Assembly (NCBI GenBank): GCA_035626155.1
Contig: DASPOF010000065.1
Coordinates: 1-64,000 of the forward strand
DNA: 64,000 bases
Source of the DNA: DASPOF01 sp035626155
Lineage (GTDB): Bacteria > Desulfobacterota > Binatia > Binatales > Binataceae
Direction of reading: 5' to 3'
Under the pieces are notes generated by a model that was not told the DNA's origin, did not search any database, and saw only the letters and a list, made by a program, of their open reading frames with translations. Shown here piece by piece: positions 35,027 through 42,551 of this stretch. The first letter of the stretch is position 1, and each line of letters starts with the position of its first letter. Made by a program: the position numbers and the translations under genes.

Positions 35027-35800
35027 ATGGCGGCGATCGCGGATATCGCTTTCGTTTTGTTCCGGCCTCAGCAGGCGGGCAATATCGGCGCCGCCGCTCG
35101 CGCGCTGCGAAACATGGGCCTGCGCGACCTGCGGCTGGTGGCGCCCGCCGCATCGTCCAGGAGCCGCGCGGCGCATGCGATGGCGGTGCACGGCGATGAC
35201 GTGCTTGCCGCGACCGCGGTTCATCCCGACCTCAAATCGGCGCTCGCCGACCGCACGATCGTGGCCGGCACCACCTGCCGCCGGGGTCTCTATCGAAGCG
35301 GCGCGATCGCGCTTCGGGATGCGGCGCGCGAACTTGCCGATGCCGCCGCGACGAACCGAATCGCGATCGTCTTCGGCCCTGAGGATCACGGCCTTGCCAA
35401 CCGCGAACTCAAGCTCTGCCATCGCTTGATCACGATCCCGACCGCTCCCGAGTACCCATCGCTCAACCTCGCGCAGGCGGTGATGCTGGTCGCATACGAG
35501 ATGATGCTTGCGCTCGCTGCGCCGCCCCGCGATGCCGCGCCGGCGCCCGAGCTTGCGCCCGCCCCCGAGGTCGCCGCGATGTTCGAGCGGATGAAGGAGA
35601 CGCTGGTGGCGATCGGGTTTCTGCCCGCGGAAAATCCGGATCACATAATGTTCGCGCTGCGGGAAATCTTCGGCCGTAGCGGCATCCGGCCCCGCGAGCT
35701 CGAGATCCTCAACGGGATCACGAGCCAGATACGATGGGCTGCCGGCGACGGCCATCGCGCGCTGGCCGAGAAACGCAGAGCCGGAATGAAACTCAGATGA
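35027..35800 (+). CDS. SpoU/TrmJ-type RNA 2'-O-methyltransferase
   Basis: 257 residues. SPOUT knot motifs: AGNIGAAARALRNMGL (about 18-33), VFGPEDHGLANREL (about 118-131) and SLNLAQAVMLVAYE (about 146-159). The C-terminal helical extension with FLPAENPDHIMFALREIFGRSGI is typical of TrmJ, which methylates tRNA position 32. ATG 35027 is chosen; a GTG six bases upstream is equally possible. The small gene at 35880 follows in the same direction. Confidence 0.88.
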   Translation: MAAIADIAFVLFRPQQAGNIGAAARALRNMGLRDLRLVAPAASSRSRAAHAMAVHGDDVLAATAVHPDLKSALADRTIVAGTTCRRGLYRSGAIALRDAARELADAAATNRIAIVFGPEDHGLANRELKLCHRLITIPTAPEYPSLNLAQAVMLVAYEMMLALAAPPRDAAPAPELAPAPEVAAMFERMKETLVAIGFLPAENPDHIMFALREIFGRSGIRPRELEILNGITSQIRWAAGDGHRALAEKRRAGMKLR

Positions 35801-35879
35801 ATCCCGCCCGGCCGCGGCGATGGCGGCGCGGCGGGTCATGCGCGATAATTCAAGCCGCATCCGCGCGGCAGAAGCGCCA

Positions 35880-36155
35880 ATGGCCGAGATAATCGATTTT
35901 GCTGAAATCCAGGCGGCCCGCCGGCGCGTCCGCGCCCGCACGCCCGAGCGCGCAAGCCTCGAACGCGCGATCGAACTCATGAAGGCGAATCTCGCCGCCG
36001 CCGCAAATCAACTCGTAACTGCGCCGCCCCAGGAGCAGGCCGAACTGCTCACCCGTATCGAGCGGCTCGCCGCGATGGTGCGTTACGGGATGCGGATGCT
36101 CGGCGATGGGCCGGATGCGGGGATCGAGGGACCGGACCGGATCGATTCCCGCTGA
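35880..36155 (+). CDS. Small helical protein of unknown function
   Basis: 91 residues from ATG 35880. Basic N-terminal helix (EIQAARRRVRART), then a long amphipathic helix and MVRYGMRML near the end. No domain recognised. It lies between the trmJ-like gene and an alpha/beta hydrolase gene in the same direction, which supports it being translated. The frame continues upstream to 35820 without a better start. Confidence 0.5.
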   Translation: MAEIIDFAEIQAARRRVRARTPERASLERAIELMKANLAAAANQLVTAPPQEQAELLTRIERLAAMVRYGMRMLGDGPDAGIEGPDRIDSR

Positions 36156-36195
36156 GGACCGCGGCTGTTCGACCTGGAATCGCGGGCTGAACTCG

Positions 36196-36843
36196 ATGAG
36201 CGACGATATCAATCTCAGGATAACCGGCGTCGATTCGGGCGAGGAGATTGCCGGCGCGCGCATGCTCACGCTCGCCACGACGCGCGGCCCGATCCGAATG
36301 CTGTACCACGCGCCCGCTCAGGCCGGGCGCGCGGTGCTCTGCATCTGCGGCGCGATCGGCGGACTGGACGGGCCCGCGCTCCTCTACCCGCGCCTTGGGC
36401 TGATGCTCCCGCGCGCGGGGCTGGGCGTTGCGCGGCTCGACTATCGCGCGCCCAACGATTTCGGCGAATGCGTGGTGGATACGCTGGCGGGAGTGACCTT
36501 CCTGCGCGGCATGAACCATCAGCGAATCGCGATCGTGGGCCATTCCTTCGGCGGCGCGGTCGCGATCAATGCCGGCACGCTCAGCCGCAACGTGACGACA
36601 GTAATCGCGCTGTCGAGCCAGCTTGCGGGCGCGCACGTGGTCGGCGATCTGGCGCCGCGCTCCCTGCTCCTCGTCCACGGAACCGCGGACACGATCCTTC
36701 CGCATCAGAGTTCCGAGACGATCTACGAGCGCGCCGGCGAGCCCAAAACGCTCCGGCTCCTCCAGGGCGTCGACCACTTCTACTCGGGCCGCGGCGACGA
36801 GGTGTTCGAGATCGTCCAGCAGTGGCTTGCTGCGAACACGTGA
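36196..36843 (+). CDS. Alpha/beta hydrolase (serine nucleophile)
   Basis: 215 residues from ATG 36196. Nucleophile elbow VGHSFGGA (about 117-124), acid in VHGTADTILP (about 170) and catalytic His in GVDHFYSG (about 198). A compact dienelactone-hydrolase-like or acyl-thioesterase-like hydrolase with no lid domain. The substrate is unknown. Asd follows after 48 bases in the same direction. Confidence 0.85.
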   Translation: MSDDINLRITGVDSGEEIAGARMLTLATTRGPIRMLYHAPAQAGRAVLCICGAIGGLDGPALLYPRLGLMLPRAGLGVARLDYRAPNDFGECVVDTLAGVTFLRGMNHQRIAIVGHSFGGAVAINAGTLSRNVTTVIALSSQLAGAHVVGDLAPRSLLLVHGTADTILPHQSSETIYERAGEPKTLRLLQGVDHFYSGRGDEVFEIVQQWLAANT

Positions 36844-36891
36844 CGCGCCGAGCGGCGTGGCCGTTCACTCGCCGGATGCGTCCACGATAGA

Positions 36892-37905
36892 ATGACGCCG
36901 ATGGCTACGGGACAAAGAATCGCAGTGGTTGGCGCGACGGGAGCAGTCGGCCAGATGACGCTCAAGCTGCTTGACGAGCGCAAGTTCCCGGTCCGCGAGC
37001 TCCGCGCATTCGCATCGCAACGCTCCGAGGGCAAGACGGTCAAGTTCGGCGACGAATCGATCCCCGTCGAGCGTGTGAGCGCCGAGAGCTTCAAGGGAAT
37101 CGATTTCGCTTTCTTCTCGGCCGGATCGGAGCAATCGCGCACGTTCGCTCCTGCAGCGGCCAGAGCAGGCGCAGTCGCGATCGACAAGTCGAGCGCGTTT
37201 CGCATGGACCCCTCGGTCCCGCTCGTGGTTCCGGAGATCAACGGCGATGCGATCAAGGGCCACAAGGGAATCATCGCGTGCCCCAACTGCACCACGATCG
37301 TGACGGTTATGCCGCTCAAGCCCTTGCACGATGTCGGCCGGCTGCGGCGCGTGATCGCGACCAGCTTCCAGGCGGTTTCGGGAGCCGGAATCAACGGCGT
37401 TGCAGAGCTGCGCGAGCAGACGCTCGCATGGGCCAGGGGCGAGCCGATGGTGCCCAGGCATTTCCAGCACCGGATCGCGTTCAATGTAATCCCGCACATC
37501 GACAAATTTGTCGAGGGCGGATACACGGGCGAGGAAATGAAGCTGGTCCACGAGGCTCGCAAGATTCTCGATGCGCCCGAACTGCTCATCGCACCGACCA
37601 CAGTGCGGGTTCCCGTCTTCACCGCGCATTCGATCTCGGTCAACGCCGAGACTGAAAAGCCGGTGAGCGCCGCGATGGCGCGGGCGGCCTTCGATCGCTT
37701 TCCCGGCCTTCGCGTCTTCGATGATCCCGCATCGAATCGATACCCGATGCCGGTGGACGTGGAAGGCAAGGATGATTGCTTCGTCGGCCGAATTCGCGAG
37801 GATTTGAGCTGCCCGAACGCGCTCAATTTCTGGGTGGTCGGAGACCAGTTGCGCAAAGGCGCTGCGCTCAACGGGATCCAAATCGCGGAAATGCTCATCC
37901 GGTAG
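36892..37905 (+). CDS. asd: Aspartate-semialdehyde dehydrogenase
   Basis: 337 residues. NADP-binding VVGATGAVGQMTL, FSAGSEQSRTFAP, and the catalytic Cys in IACPNCTTIVTVMPLKPL. The substrate-binding part has VSGAGINGVAELREQT and RVPVFTAHSISVNAETE. It makes aspartate semialdehyde for threonine, methionine, lysine and DAP. It is directly upstream of the SAM-riboswitch operon that holds threonine synthase, so homoserine-family flux and sulfur assimilation are grouped. Start ATG 36892 or 36901. Confidence 0.96.
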   Translation: MTPMATGQRIAVVGATGAVGQMTLKLLDERKFPVRELRAFASQRSEGKTVKFGDESIPVERVSAESFKGIDFAFFSAGSEQSRTFAPAAARAGAVAIDKSSAFRMDPSVPLVVPEINGDAIKGHKGIIACPNCTTIVTVMPLKPLHDVGRLRRVIATSFQAVSGAGINGVAELREQTLAWARGEPMVPRHFQHRIAFNVIPHIDKFVEGGYTGEEMKLVHEARKILDAPELLIAPTTVRVPVFTAHSISVNAETEKPVSAAMARAAFDRFPGLRVFDDPASNRYPMPVDVEGKDDCFVGRIREDLSCPNALNFWVVGDQLRKGAALNGIQIAEMLIR

Positions 37906-37997
37906 CGGCGCTTCGAACTTGCAGGCTTCATTTCCGGGGTTCGTTCCCGCTGCCCCCGGCTTCTAAGCGCGGAGGGACCGCGCTGAGCGGCGGCCTG

Positions 37998-38011
37998 ACC
38001 GAGTGGTCGGT
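37998..38011. promoter_or_regulatory. Possible operator overlapping the sulfur-operon promoter
   Basis: ACCGA, GTGG, TCGGT forms a short palindrome ending four bases before the -35 box. The GACCGA/TCGGTC half-site form recalls TetR-family operators. No regulator gene is adjacent, so this is only a sequence observation. Confidence 0.25.
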
Positions 38012-38014
38012 CGG

Positions 38015-38041
38015 TTGACAAGACAAACACACTCTTATAAG
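38015..38041 (+). promoter_or_regulatory. Sigma-70-type promoter of the SAM-riboswitch operon
   Basis: A perfect -35 TTGACA (38015-38020) and -10 TATAAG (38036-38041), 15 bases apart (shorter than the optimal 17). A start near 38048 would place the riboswitch at the very 5' end of the mRNA, which fits. Confidence 0.6.
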
Positions 38042-38061
38042 TCATATTTAAGCTCAACCAA

Positions 38062-38227
38062 GAGCCTTATCGAGAGCGGCGGAGGGACTGGCCCGATGAT
38101 GCCGCAGCAACCAGCCCAGACCGGGTGCTGGTGCTAACTCCTGCAGGGATCCCCGAAAGGGGCACCTCCTGGAAGATGAGGCGAGAGTCGAAGAACCCTC
38201 GTCCTTAGCCCAGGAGGAGGGTTTTTT
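38062..38227 (+). promoter_or_regulatory. SAM-I (S-box) riboswitch with transcription-termination platform
   Basis: S-box landmarks appear in order: CTTATCGAGAG at 38066, GGCGGAGGGACTGGCCCGATGA at 38078-38099 with the kink-turn GA side, GCAACC, GGTGCTAACTCCTGC at 38125, and GATGAGG closing P1 (38175-38181). P1 pairs GCCTTATC (38064-38071) with GATGAGGC (38175-38182), one wobble. The 3' strand GATGAG can instead pair with CTCGTC (38198-38203), which is part of the terminator stem. SAM binding keeps P1, frees the terminator and turns the operon off. It precedes the E1-like, thrC, carrier and cysteine synthase genes. Confidence 0.95.
38194..38227 (+). terminator. Regulated intrinsic terminator of the SAM riboswitch
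   Basis: AACCCTC-G-TCCT, loop TAGCCC, AGGA-G-GAGGGTT: an 11-bp stem with one G/G mismatch running into TTTTTT (38222-38227). The left arm overlaps the antiterminator partner at 38198-38203. Confidence 0.92.
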
Positions 38228-38287
38228 GTTAATTGCCCCCGCGCAGGAATCGAGGCCGATGAGCGTTGCGAGTCGAGGCGTGATGTC

Positions 38288-39010
38288 GTGGAGTCGAAAC
38301 TAAACGGACGCGTATTGATAGTCGGCGTAGGCGGGCTGGGAGTGCCGGCGGCATGGGCGCTCGCCCGCGCAGGCGTGCGCCGGCTGACGCTTATGGATCC
38401 CGACCCGGTGGAACTCTCGAACCTGGCGCGCCAGGTCATTTACCGGACGGCCGACGTCGGACGGCCCAAGGTCGAGGCGGCCGCAGATCGGCTTGCGGCG
38501 GAATTCCCGGGTCTCGAAATTGATCGGCTCGCGGTCGAACTTGACGCCGCCAACGCCTCGGGGTTTATCGGCGCTCACGATTTCACAATCGATGGAACCG
38601 ACAACCCGCGGACGAAGTTTTCGATCAATGACGCCGCGATCGGTGCGATGCGGCCGTTCGGGTACGGCGGAGTAATCGGGATGACGGGCCAGGCGATGAC
38701 GGTGATTCCTGGACGGAGCGCCTGCCTCAGGTGCCTCTTTGAAGAACCGCCGGGCGAGGCCGAAATCGCATCGTGCCGCGAGGCAGGGATTATCGGTCCG
38801 GTGGCGGGCGTAATCGGCGAGGTTCAGGCGGCCGAGGCGATCCGTGTGCTGGCCGGCGCAGCGCCGCGCCTGGCCGGCAGGATTCTCACCTACGATGCGA
38901 GCGCCGCGGCCGCCCGGATGCGAATCGCCGATGTCGCTGCGCGGCGCGGATGCGCATGCGGCGCATGGAGCGCGGCGGGCCGGGAAGCCCTGCCGATCCG
39001 CAATCAATGA
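38288..39010 (+). CDS. E1-like (ThiF/MoeB family) adenylyltransferase without N-terminal Arg-finger segment
   Basis: 240 residues, GTG start, first gene after the riboswitch. It begins directly at the nucleotide-binding strand: LIVGVGGLGVP (about 9-19), LMDPDPVELSNLARQ (about 35-49) and GTDNPRTKFSINDAA (about 103-117), all needed for ATP and carrier adenylation. A possible catalytic Cys lies in SCREAGIIG. Zinc pairs are CLRC and CACG. It lacks the 25-30 residue leader with the ERYxRQ motif that in MoeB reaches into the partner's ATP site. That leader is found in the second E1-like gene at 41895. The likely client is the carrier encoded at 40353. Confidence 0.9.
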   Translation: MESKLNGRVLIVGVGGLGVPAAWALARAGVRRLTLMDPDPVELSNLARQVIYRTADVGRPKVEAAADRLAAEFPGLEIDRLAVELDAANASGFIGAHDFTIDGTDNPRTKFSINDAAIGAMRPFGYGGVIGMTGQAMTVIPGRSACLRCLFEEPPGEAEIASCREAGIIGPVAGVIGEVQAAEAIRVLAGAAPRLAGRILTYDASAAAARMRIADVAARRGCACGAWSAAGREALPIRNQ

Positions 39011-39020
39011 CGAGGATGCG

Positions 39021-40283
39021 ATGAGCTATATCAACAATCTCAAGTGTCGCGAGTGCGGACAGGAGTATCCGGCCGAGCCTCTCCACGTATGCGACAACTG
39101 CTTCGGTCCGCTCGAGGTCACCTACGACTACGCGAAGATCCGCGCCGCGATCACGCGCGCAAAAGTTGAATCGCGCCCGCGCAATCTGTGGCGCTATCAC
39201 GAGCTGTTGCCCGCCTCGGGCGAGTCCGGCGTGGGGCCGCATTCCGGCTTCACCCCGCTTCTGCACGCCGAGCGGCTGGGCGCGGAGCTGGGGGTGAAGC
39301 ATCTCTACATCAAGGACGACACGGTCAACCATCCAACCCTCTCCTACAAGGACCGCGTGGTCTCGATCGCGATCACCAAGGCCCGCGAGTTCGGCTTCAC
39401 CACGGTCTCGTGCGCATCGACGGGCAACCTCGCGACCGCGGTGGCGGCGCACGCCGCGCGCGCGGGCCTCAAGTGCTACATCTTCATGCCCGAAGACGTG
39501 GAGGCGGGGAAAATCGTCGGATCGACGATTTACGGCGCGCAGGTGATCACGATCCGCGGCAACTACGATGACGTCAATCGGCTGTGCAGCGAAATCGCCG
39601 ACAAGTACGGTTGGGCGTTCGTCAATATCAACCTGAGGCCCTATTACACCGAGGGCGCCAAGACCTTCGGCTTCGAGGTGGCCGAGCAGCTCGGATGGAA
39701 ACTGCCCGACCACATCGTGCTCCCGACCGCCGGCGGAACGATTCTCCCCAAGGTCGCCAAGGCGTTCCACGAACTGAAGGAGGTCGGCCTCGTCGGTGGC
39801 GGCGAGTTCAAGATTCATGCGGCGCAGGCCGCCGGCTCGGCGCCGGTCATCCACGCGCTGCACAAGGACGTTGACCTGATTACGCCGGTCAAGCCGGACA
39901 CGATCGCGAAATCGATTGCGATCGGAAATCCTGCCGATGGCTACTACGTGCTGCGCGCGGTGCGCGAGTCGGGCGGATGGGGCGAGGTGGCCACCGACCC
40001 GGAGATAATCGATGCGATCAAGCTGCTCGCCCGCACCGAGGGAATCTTTGCCGAGCCGGCGGGCGGCACCACGCTGGCGGTTGCAATCAAACTGCTCCGC
40101 CAGGGACGGATCAAACCCGAGGAAACGGTCGTCGTCTCGATCACCGGCAACGGCTACAAAACGCTCGAAGCGGTCGCCTCGGCGATCGAGCGGCCGCTCG
40201 TAATCGATGCGCGCCTGGCGGACTTCGACGCGCTATTCGAGCAGCTCGGGGACGGCAGGCGCGCCGCCGCCGGTGCAGCATGA
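39021..40283 (+). CDS. thrC: Threonine synthase
   Basis: 420 residues from ATG 39021. An N-terminal zinc-ribbon-like start (CRECGQEYPAEPLHVCDNC) is followed by a fold-type II PLP domain: PLP Lys in LSYKDR (about 104-109), substrate loop ASTGNLATA and the glycine-rich phosphate site TAGGTIL. It converts O-phosphohomoserine to threonine. The position inside a SAM-regulated sulfur operon, after an E1 and before a sulfur carrier and cysteine synthase, is conserved in several lineages to my knowledge and raises the alternative that it acts on O-phosphohomoserine or a related ester in sulfur transfer. Asd is just upstream. Confidence 0.9.
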   Translation: MSYINNLKCRECGQEYPAEPLHVCDNCFGPLEVTYDYAKIRAAITRAKVESRPRNLWRYHELLPASGESGVGPHSGFTPLLHAERLGAELGVKHLYIKDDTVNHPTLSYKDRVVSIAITKAREFGFTTVSCASTGNLATAVAAHAARAGLKCYIFMPEDVEAGKIVGSTIYGAQVITIRGNYDDVNRLCSEIADKYGWAFVNINLRPYYTEGAKTFGFEVAEQLGWKLPDHIVLPTAGGTILPKVAKAFHELKEVGLVGGGEFKIHAAQAAGSAPVIHALHKDVDLITPVKPDTIAKSIAIGNPADGYYVLRAVRESGGWGEVATDPEIIDAIKLLARTEGIFAEPAGGTTLAVAIKLLRQGRIKPEETVVVSITGNGYKTLEAVASAIERPLVIDARLADFDALFEQLGDGRRAAAGAA

Positions 40284-40352
40284 CGCGCCAGGTATGAACG
40301 CACGCGCGAAAACAAGAATCGCGATCGAACTCAAGGAGGCAGAGTTCATCCC

Positions 40353-40634
40353 ATGCAAGTGAAGGTCAGAGTGCCAACTCCGCTGAGGAGATTCACCGCC
40401 GGTGTCGGCGAAGTGCCCGCCGAGGGCGCATCGGTCAAGGCCGTGCTCGACGATCTGGAACGGCGCCATCCGGGGATGCGCGAGCGCCTGCTCGACGACC
40501 AGGGCGGCCTTCGCCGTTTCGTGAATATCTACCTGAACGGCGACGACATCCGCTTCCTCGATGAGTTGAATTCGAAGGTCAAGGATGGCGACGACATCTC
40601 AATCGTCCCCGCTATTGCTGGCGGACGCCGCTGA
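40353..40634 (+). CDS. MoaD/ThiS-like sulfur carrier with GG-Arg-Arg tail
   Basis: 93 residues of ubiquitin-like beta-grasp fold (VKVRVPTPLRRFT, VKAVLDDLERRHPGM, FVNIYLNGDDIRFL, DGDDISIVPAIAGG). It resembles CysO and other carriers that deliver thiocarboxylate sulfur to cysteine synthase. The diglycine is followed by two arginines and stop, so the Gly-Gly end is not exposed. CysO-type pathways and the QbsE/HcyS carriers use a JAMM peptidase to trim such tails, but none is in this operon. A GGAGG site (40336-40340) precedes the ATG. It overlaps the cysteine synthase gene by 50 bases. Confidence 0.9.
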   Translation: MQVKVRVPTPLRRFTAGVGEVPAEGASVKAVLDDLERRHPGMRERLLDDQGGLRRFVNIYLNGDDIRFLDELNSKVKDGDDISIVPAIAGGRR

Positions 40635-41598
40635 AAACGAGGCGGTGCCGATTCAGCGCGCCCCAAGCGTGCTGGATCTGATCGGCAACACCCCGCTGCT
40701 CGAGATAAGCCGGCTCACCCGCGGGCTCTTGCGCCCCGGGGTGAAAATCTTCGCCAAGCTCGAGGGCTTCAATCCGGGCGGGTCGGTCAAAGATCGCGCC
40801 GCGCACAAGATGATCGAGGTCGGGCTCAAGGAAGGAAAACTGCGTCCGGGCAAAACCATCATCGACTCGACCTCGGGCAATACCGGGATTGCGCTCGCGA
40901 TGGTCGGAGCAGCGCTCGGATACCCCGTCGAGCTCGTGATGGCGGCCAACGTGAGCCGCGAGCGCAAGAAAATCATCGAGGCGTACGGGGCGCGGCCGAT
41001 CTTCTCGGACCCGATGGAAAGTTCCGACGGCGCGATCCGGCTCTGCCGCAAGATCATCGCGGAGAACCCCGAGAAATACTTCAAACCCGACCAGTACAAC
41101 AACGAGGCGAACGCGCGCGCCCATTTCGAGACCACCGGCCCGGAAATCTGGGCGCAGACCGCCGGCCGGGTTACTCATTTCGTCGCGGCGATCGGCACCA
41201 GCGGCACGATCATGGGCACCGGGCGCTTTCTTAAGTCGATGAATCGCGATGTAAAGGTGATCGCGGTCGAACCCGACGACCCGATGCACGGCCTGGAGGG
41301 CCTCAAGCACATGGCGAGCTCGATCGTCCCGGCCATCTATCACGAGCGGGAACTCGACGAGAAAATCCCGGTGGCTACCGAGGATGCCTACGAGATGGTT
41401 TATGCGGTCGGCGAGAGCGAAGGGCTCCTCGTCGGCCAGTCATCGGGCGCGGCGATGCTCGCGGCGCTGAAGGTTGCGCGCCGCCTGCGCGAGGGATGCG
41501 TCGTCACGATTTTCCCCGACTTCGGCGAGAAATATCTCTCGACGAATCTATGGACTGGATGGAAGGAGTGGCGCGGCAGGAACCGCCCGCGCAACTGA
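40585..41598 (+). CDS. cysM: Cysteine synthase (CysM/CysK family)
   Basis: 337 residues, fold-type II PLP enzyme. LDLIGNTPLLEI, PLP Lys in NPGGSVKDRAA (about 67-77) and the substrate loop STSGNTGIAL, with GTSGTIMGTGR as the phosphate site. It ends in FPDFGEKYLSTNLW. Next to a MoaD-like carrier, the likely reaction is beta-replacement with carrier thiocarboxylate, as in CysO-CysM, rather than with free sulfide. The start ATG 40585 overlaps the carrier gene by 50 bases; GTG 40645 would avoid most overlap but lacks a site. Confidence 0.92.
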   Translation: MATTSQSSPLLLADAAENEAVPIQRAPSVLDLIGNTPLLEISRLTRGLLRPGVKIFAKLEGFNPGGSVKDRAAHKMIEVGLKEGKLRPGKTIIDSTSGNTGIALAMVGAALGYPVELVMAANVSRERKKIIEAYGARPIFSDPMESSDGAIRLCRKIIAENPEKYFKPDQYNNEANARAHFETTGPEIWAQTAGRVTHFVAAIGTSGTIMGTGRFLKSMNRDVKVIAVEPDDPMHGLEGLKHMASSIVPAIYHERELDEKIPVATEDAYEMVYAVGESEGLLVGQSSGAAMLAALKVARRLREGCVVTIFPDFGEKYLSTNLWTGWKEWRGRNRPRN

Positions 41599-41605
41599 TC
41601 GGTAC

Positions 41606-41851
41606 ATGGAACATATCCACGAGCGTTATTACCTGACCTACCCGCGCGCGCTTATCAAGGAGCCGATCCTTTACCAACTGGTCAAAAAGTTCGATCTTAT
41701 GTTCAGCATTCGCGGCGCAAGCGTGTCCGAGGAGATGGGCTTGGTCGCGGTCGAATTCGAGGGAGAACCCGGCCAGATCGAGCGCGCACTCACATGGCTG
41801 CGCCAGACCGGCGTGACCGTCGAGCCGATCGAGAAGAACGTGATCGAATAG
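41606..41851 (+). CDS. NIL-domain protein
   Basis: 81 residues from ATG 41606, seven bases after the cysteine synthase stop. A ferredoxin-like NIL domain: RYYLTYPRALIKEPILYQLVKKFDLMFSIRGASVSEEMGLVAVEFEG, with LTWLRQTGVTVEPI at the end. NIL domains occur at the C-terminus of MetN methionine transport ATPases, where they bind methionine and inhibit. A free-standing copy in a SAM-regulated sulfur operon suggests allosteric control of a neighbour by methionine or cysteine; that role is inferred. Confidence 0.88.
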   Translation: MEHIHERYYLTYPRALIKEPILYQLVKKFDLMFSIRGASVSEEMGLVAVEFEGEPGQIERALTWLRQTGVTVEPIEKNVIE

Positions 41852-41894
41852 ATGGGCGCCCCCGCCCGGATCGGCTCGCAAAAGCACGTCCACA

Positions 41895-42551
41895 ATGGCT
41901 CTGACCGACCGGCAAATCGAACGCTACAGCCGCCAAATAATCGTGCCGAAGGTTGGCGGCCAGGCGCAGGAGCGGCTGCTTGCCACACGGATGATCCTGG
42001 CCGGTGAGTATGCCGATATCGAGGCGCCGCTTGCATATCTCGCCGGGGCGGGGGTCGGCGCGATCGATCTCCGCGGCGAAGGCGAACCAGCGCGCATGCA
42101 GGCGCTCGCCGCGCGGATGCTCGAGCTTAATCCCGATGTGACGGTCGCGGTGCAGGCGCAGCCTGGAGTGGACGTGAATCTCGTTCTGGCTCTGGTCGTA
42201 AGCGGGCGAGCGCTCGAAGAAGCGGCGGCGCTGGCCGCGGCATATCCGCGCCGCCCGTTCGTGATCGCGCGCCTCGATGGACCGCCGCGCATCGGTGTCT
42301 TCCCGTCGCCGCCGCCGTGTCCGCGATGCGCCGGGATGCTTACGCCCGCCGGCCGATCGCGCGCCGAGGATGCGCCGGCGGTCGCGATGCTCGCGACGGT
42401 CGAGGCGTTCAAGCTCCTGGCGGGCTATGCAACCGCCCCAGAAGCGGTCATTATCGGGTTCGAGGGCTACGAATCGAAATCTCACCGCATCGAGGCCGAC
42501 CCCCGATGCGCCTGCGCTGTTGCAACTGGCAAAAGTCACGATGACCGCTGA
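41895..42551 (+). CDS. Degenerate E1-like protein: Arg-finger leader kept, ATP loop lost
   Basis: 218 residues. The N-terminus LTDRQIERYSRQIIVPKVGGQAQERLL is a perfect MoeB-type leader, and Arg13 corresponds to MoeB Arg14, which acts in trans. The next strand reads MILAGEYADIEAPLAYLAGAGVGAIDL: helix and second strand are recognisable, but the GxGGLG nucleotide loop is replaced by GEYADI. The Asp-Asn adenylation segment is absent too. Cys pairs CPRC and CAC remain near the end. It cannot adenylate alone. It looks like the inactive half of a heterodimer with the product at 38288. It overlaps the HAD gene by 11 bases. Confidence 0.82.
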   Translation: MALTDRQIERYSRQIIVPKVGGQAQERLLATRMILAGEYADIEAPLAYLAGAGVGAIDLRGEGEPARMQALAARMLELNPDVTVAVQAQPGVDVNLVLALVVSGRALEEAAALAAAYPRRPFVIARLDGPPRIGVFPSPPPCPRCAGMLTPAGRSRAEDAPAVAMLATVEAFKLLAGYATAPEAVIIGFEGYESKSHRIEADPRCACAVATGKSHDDR

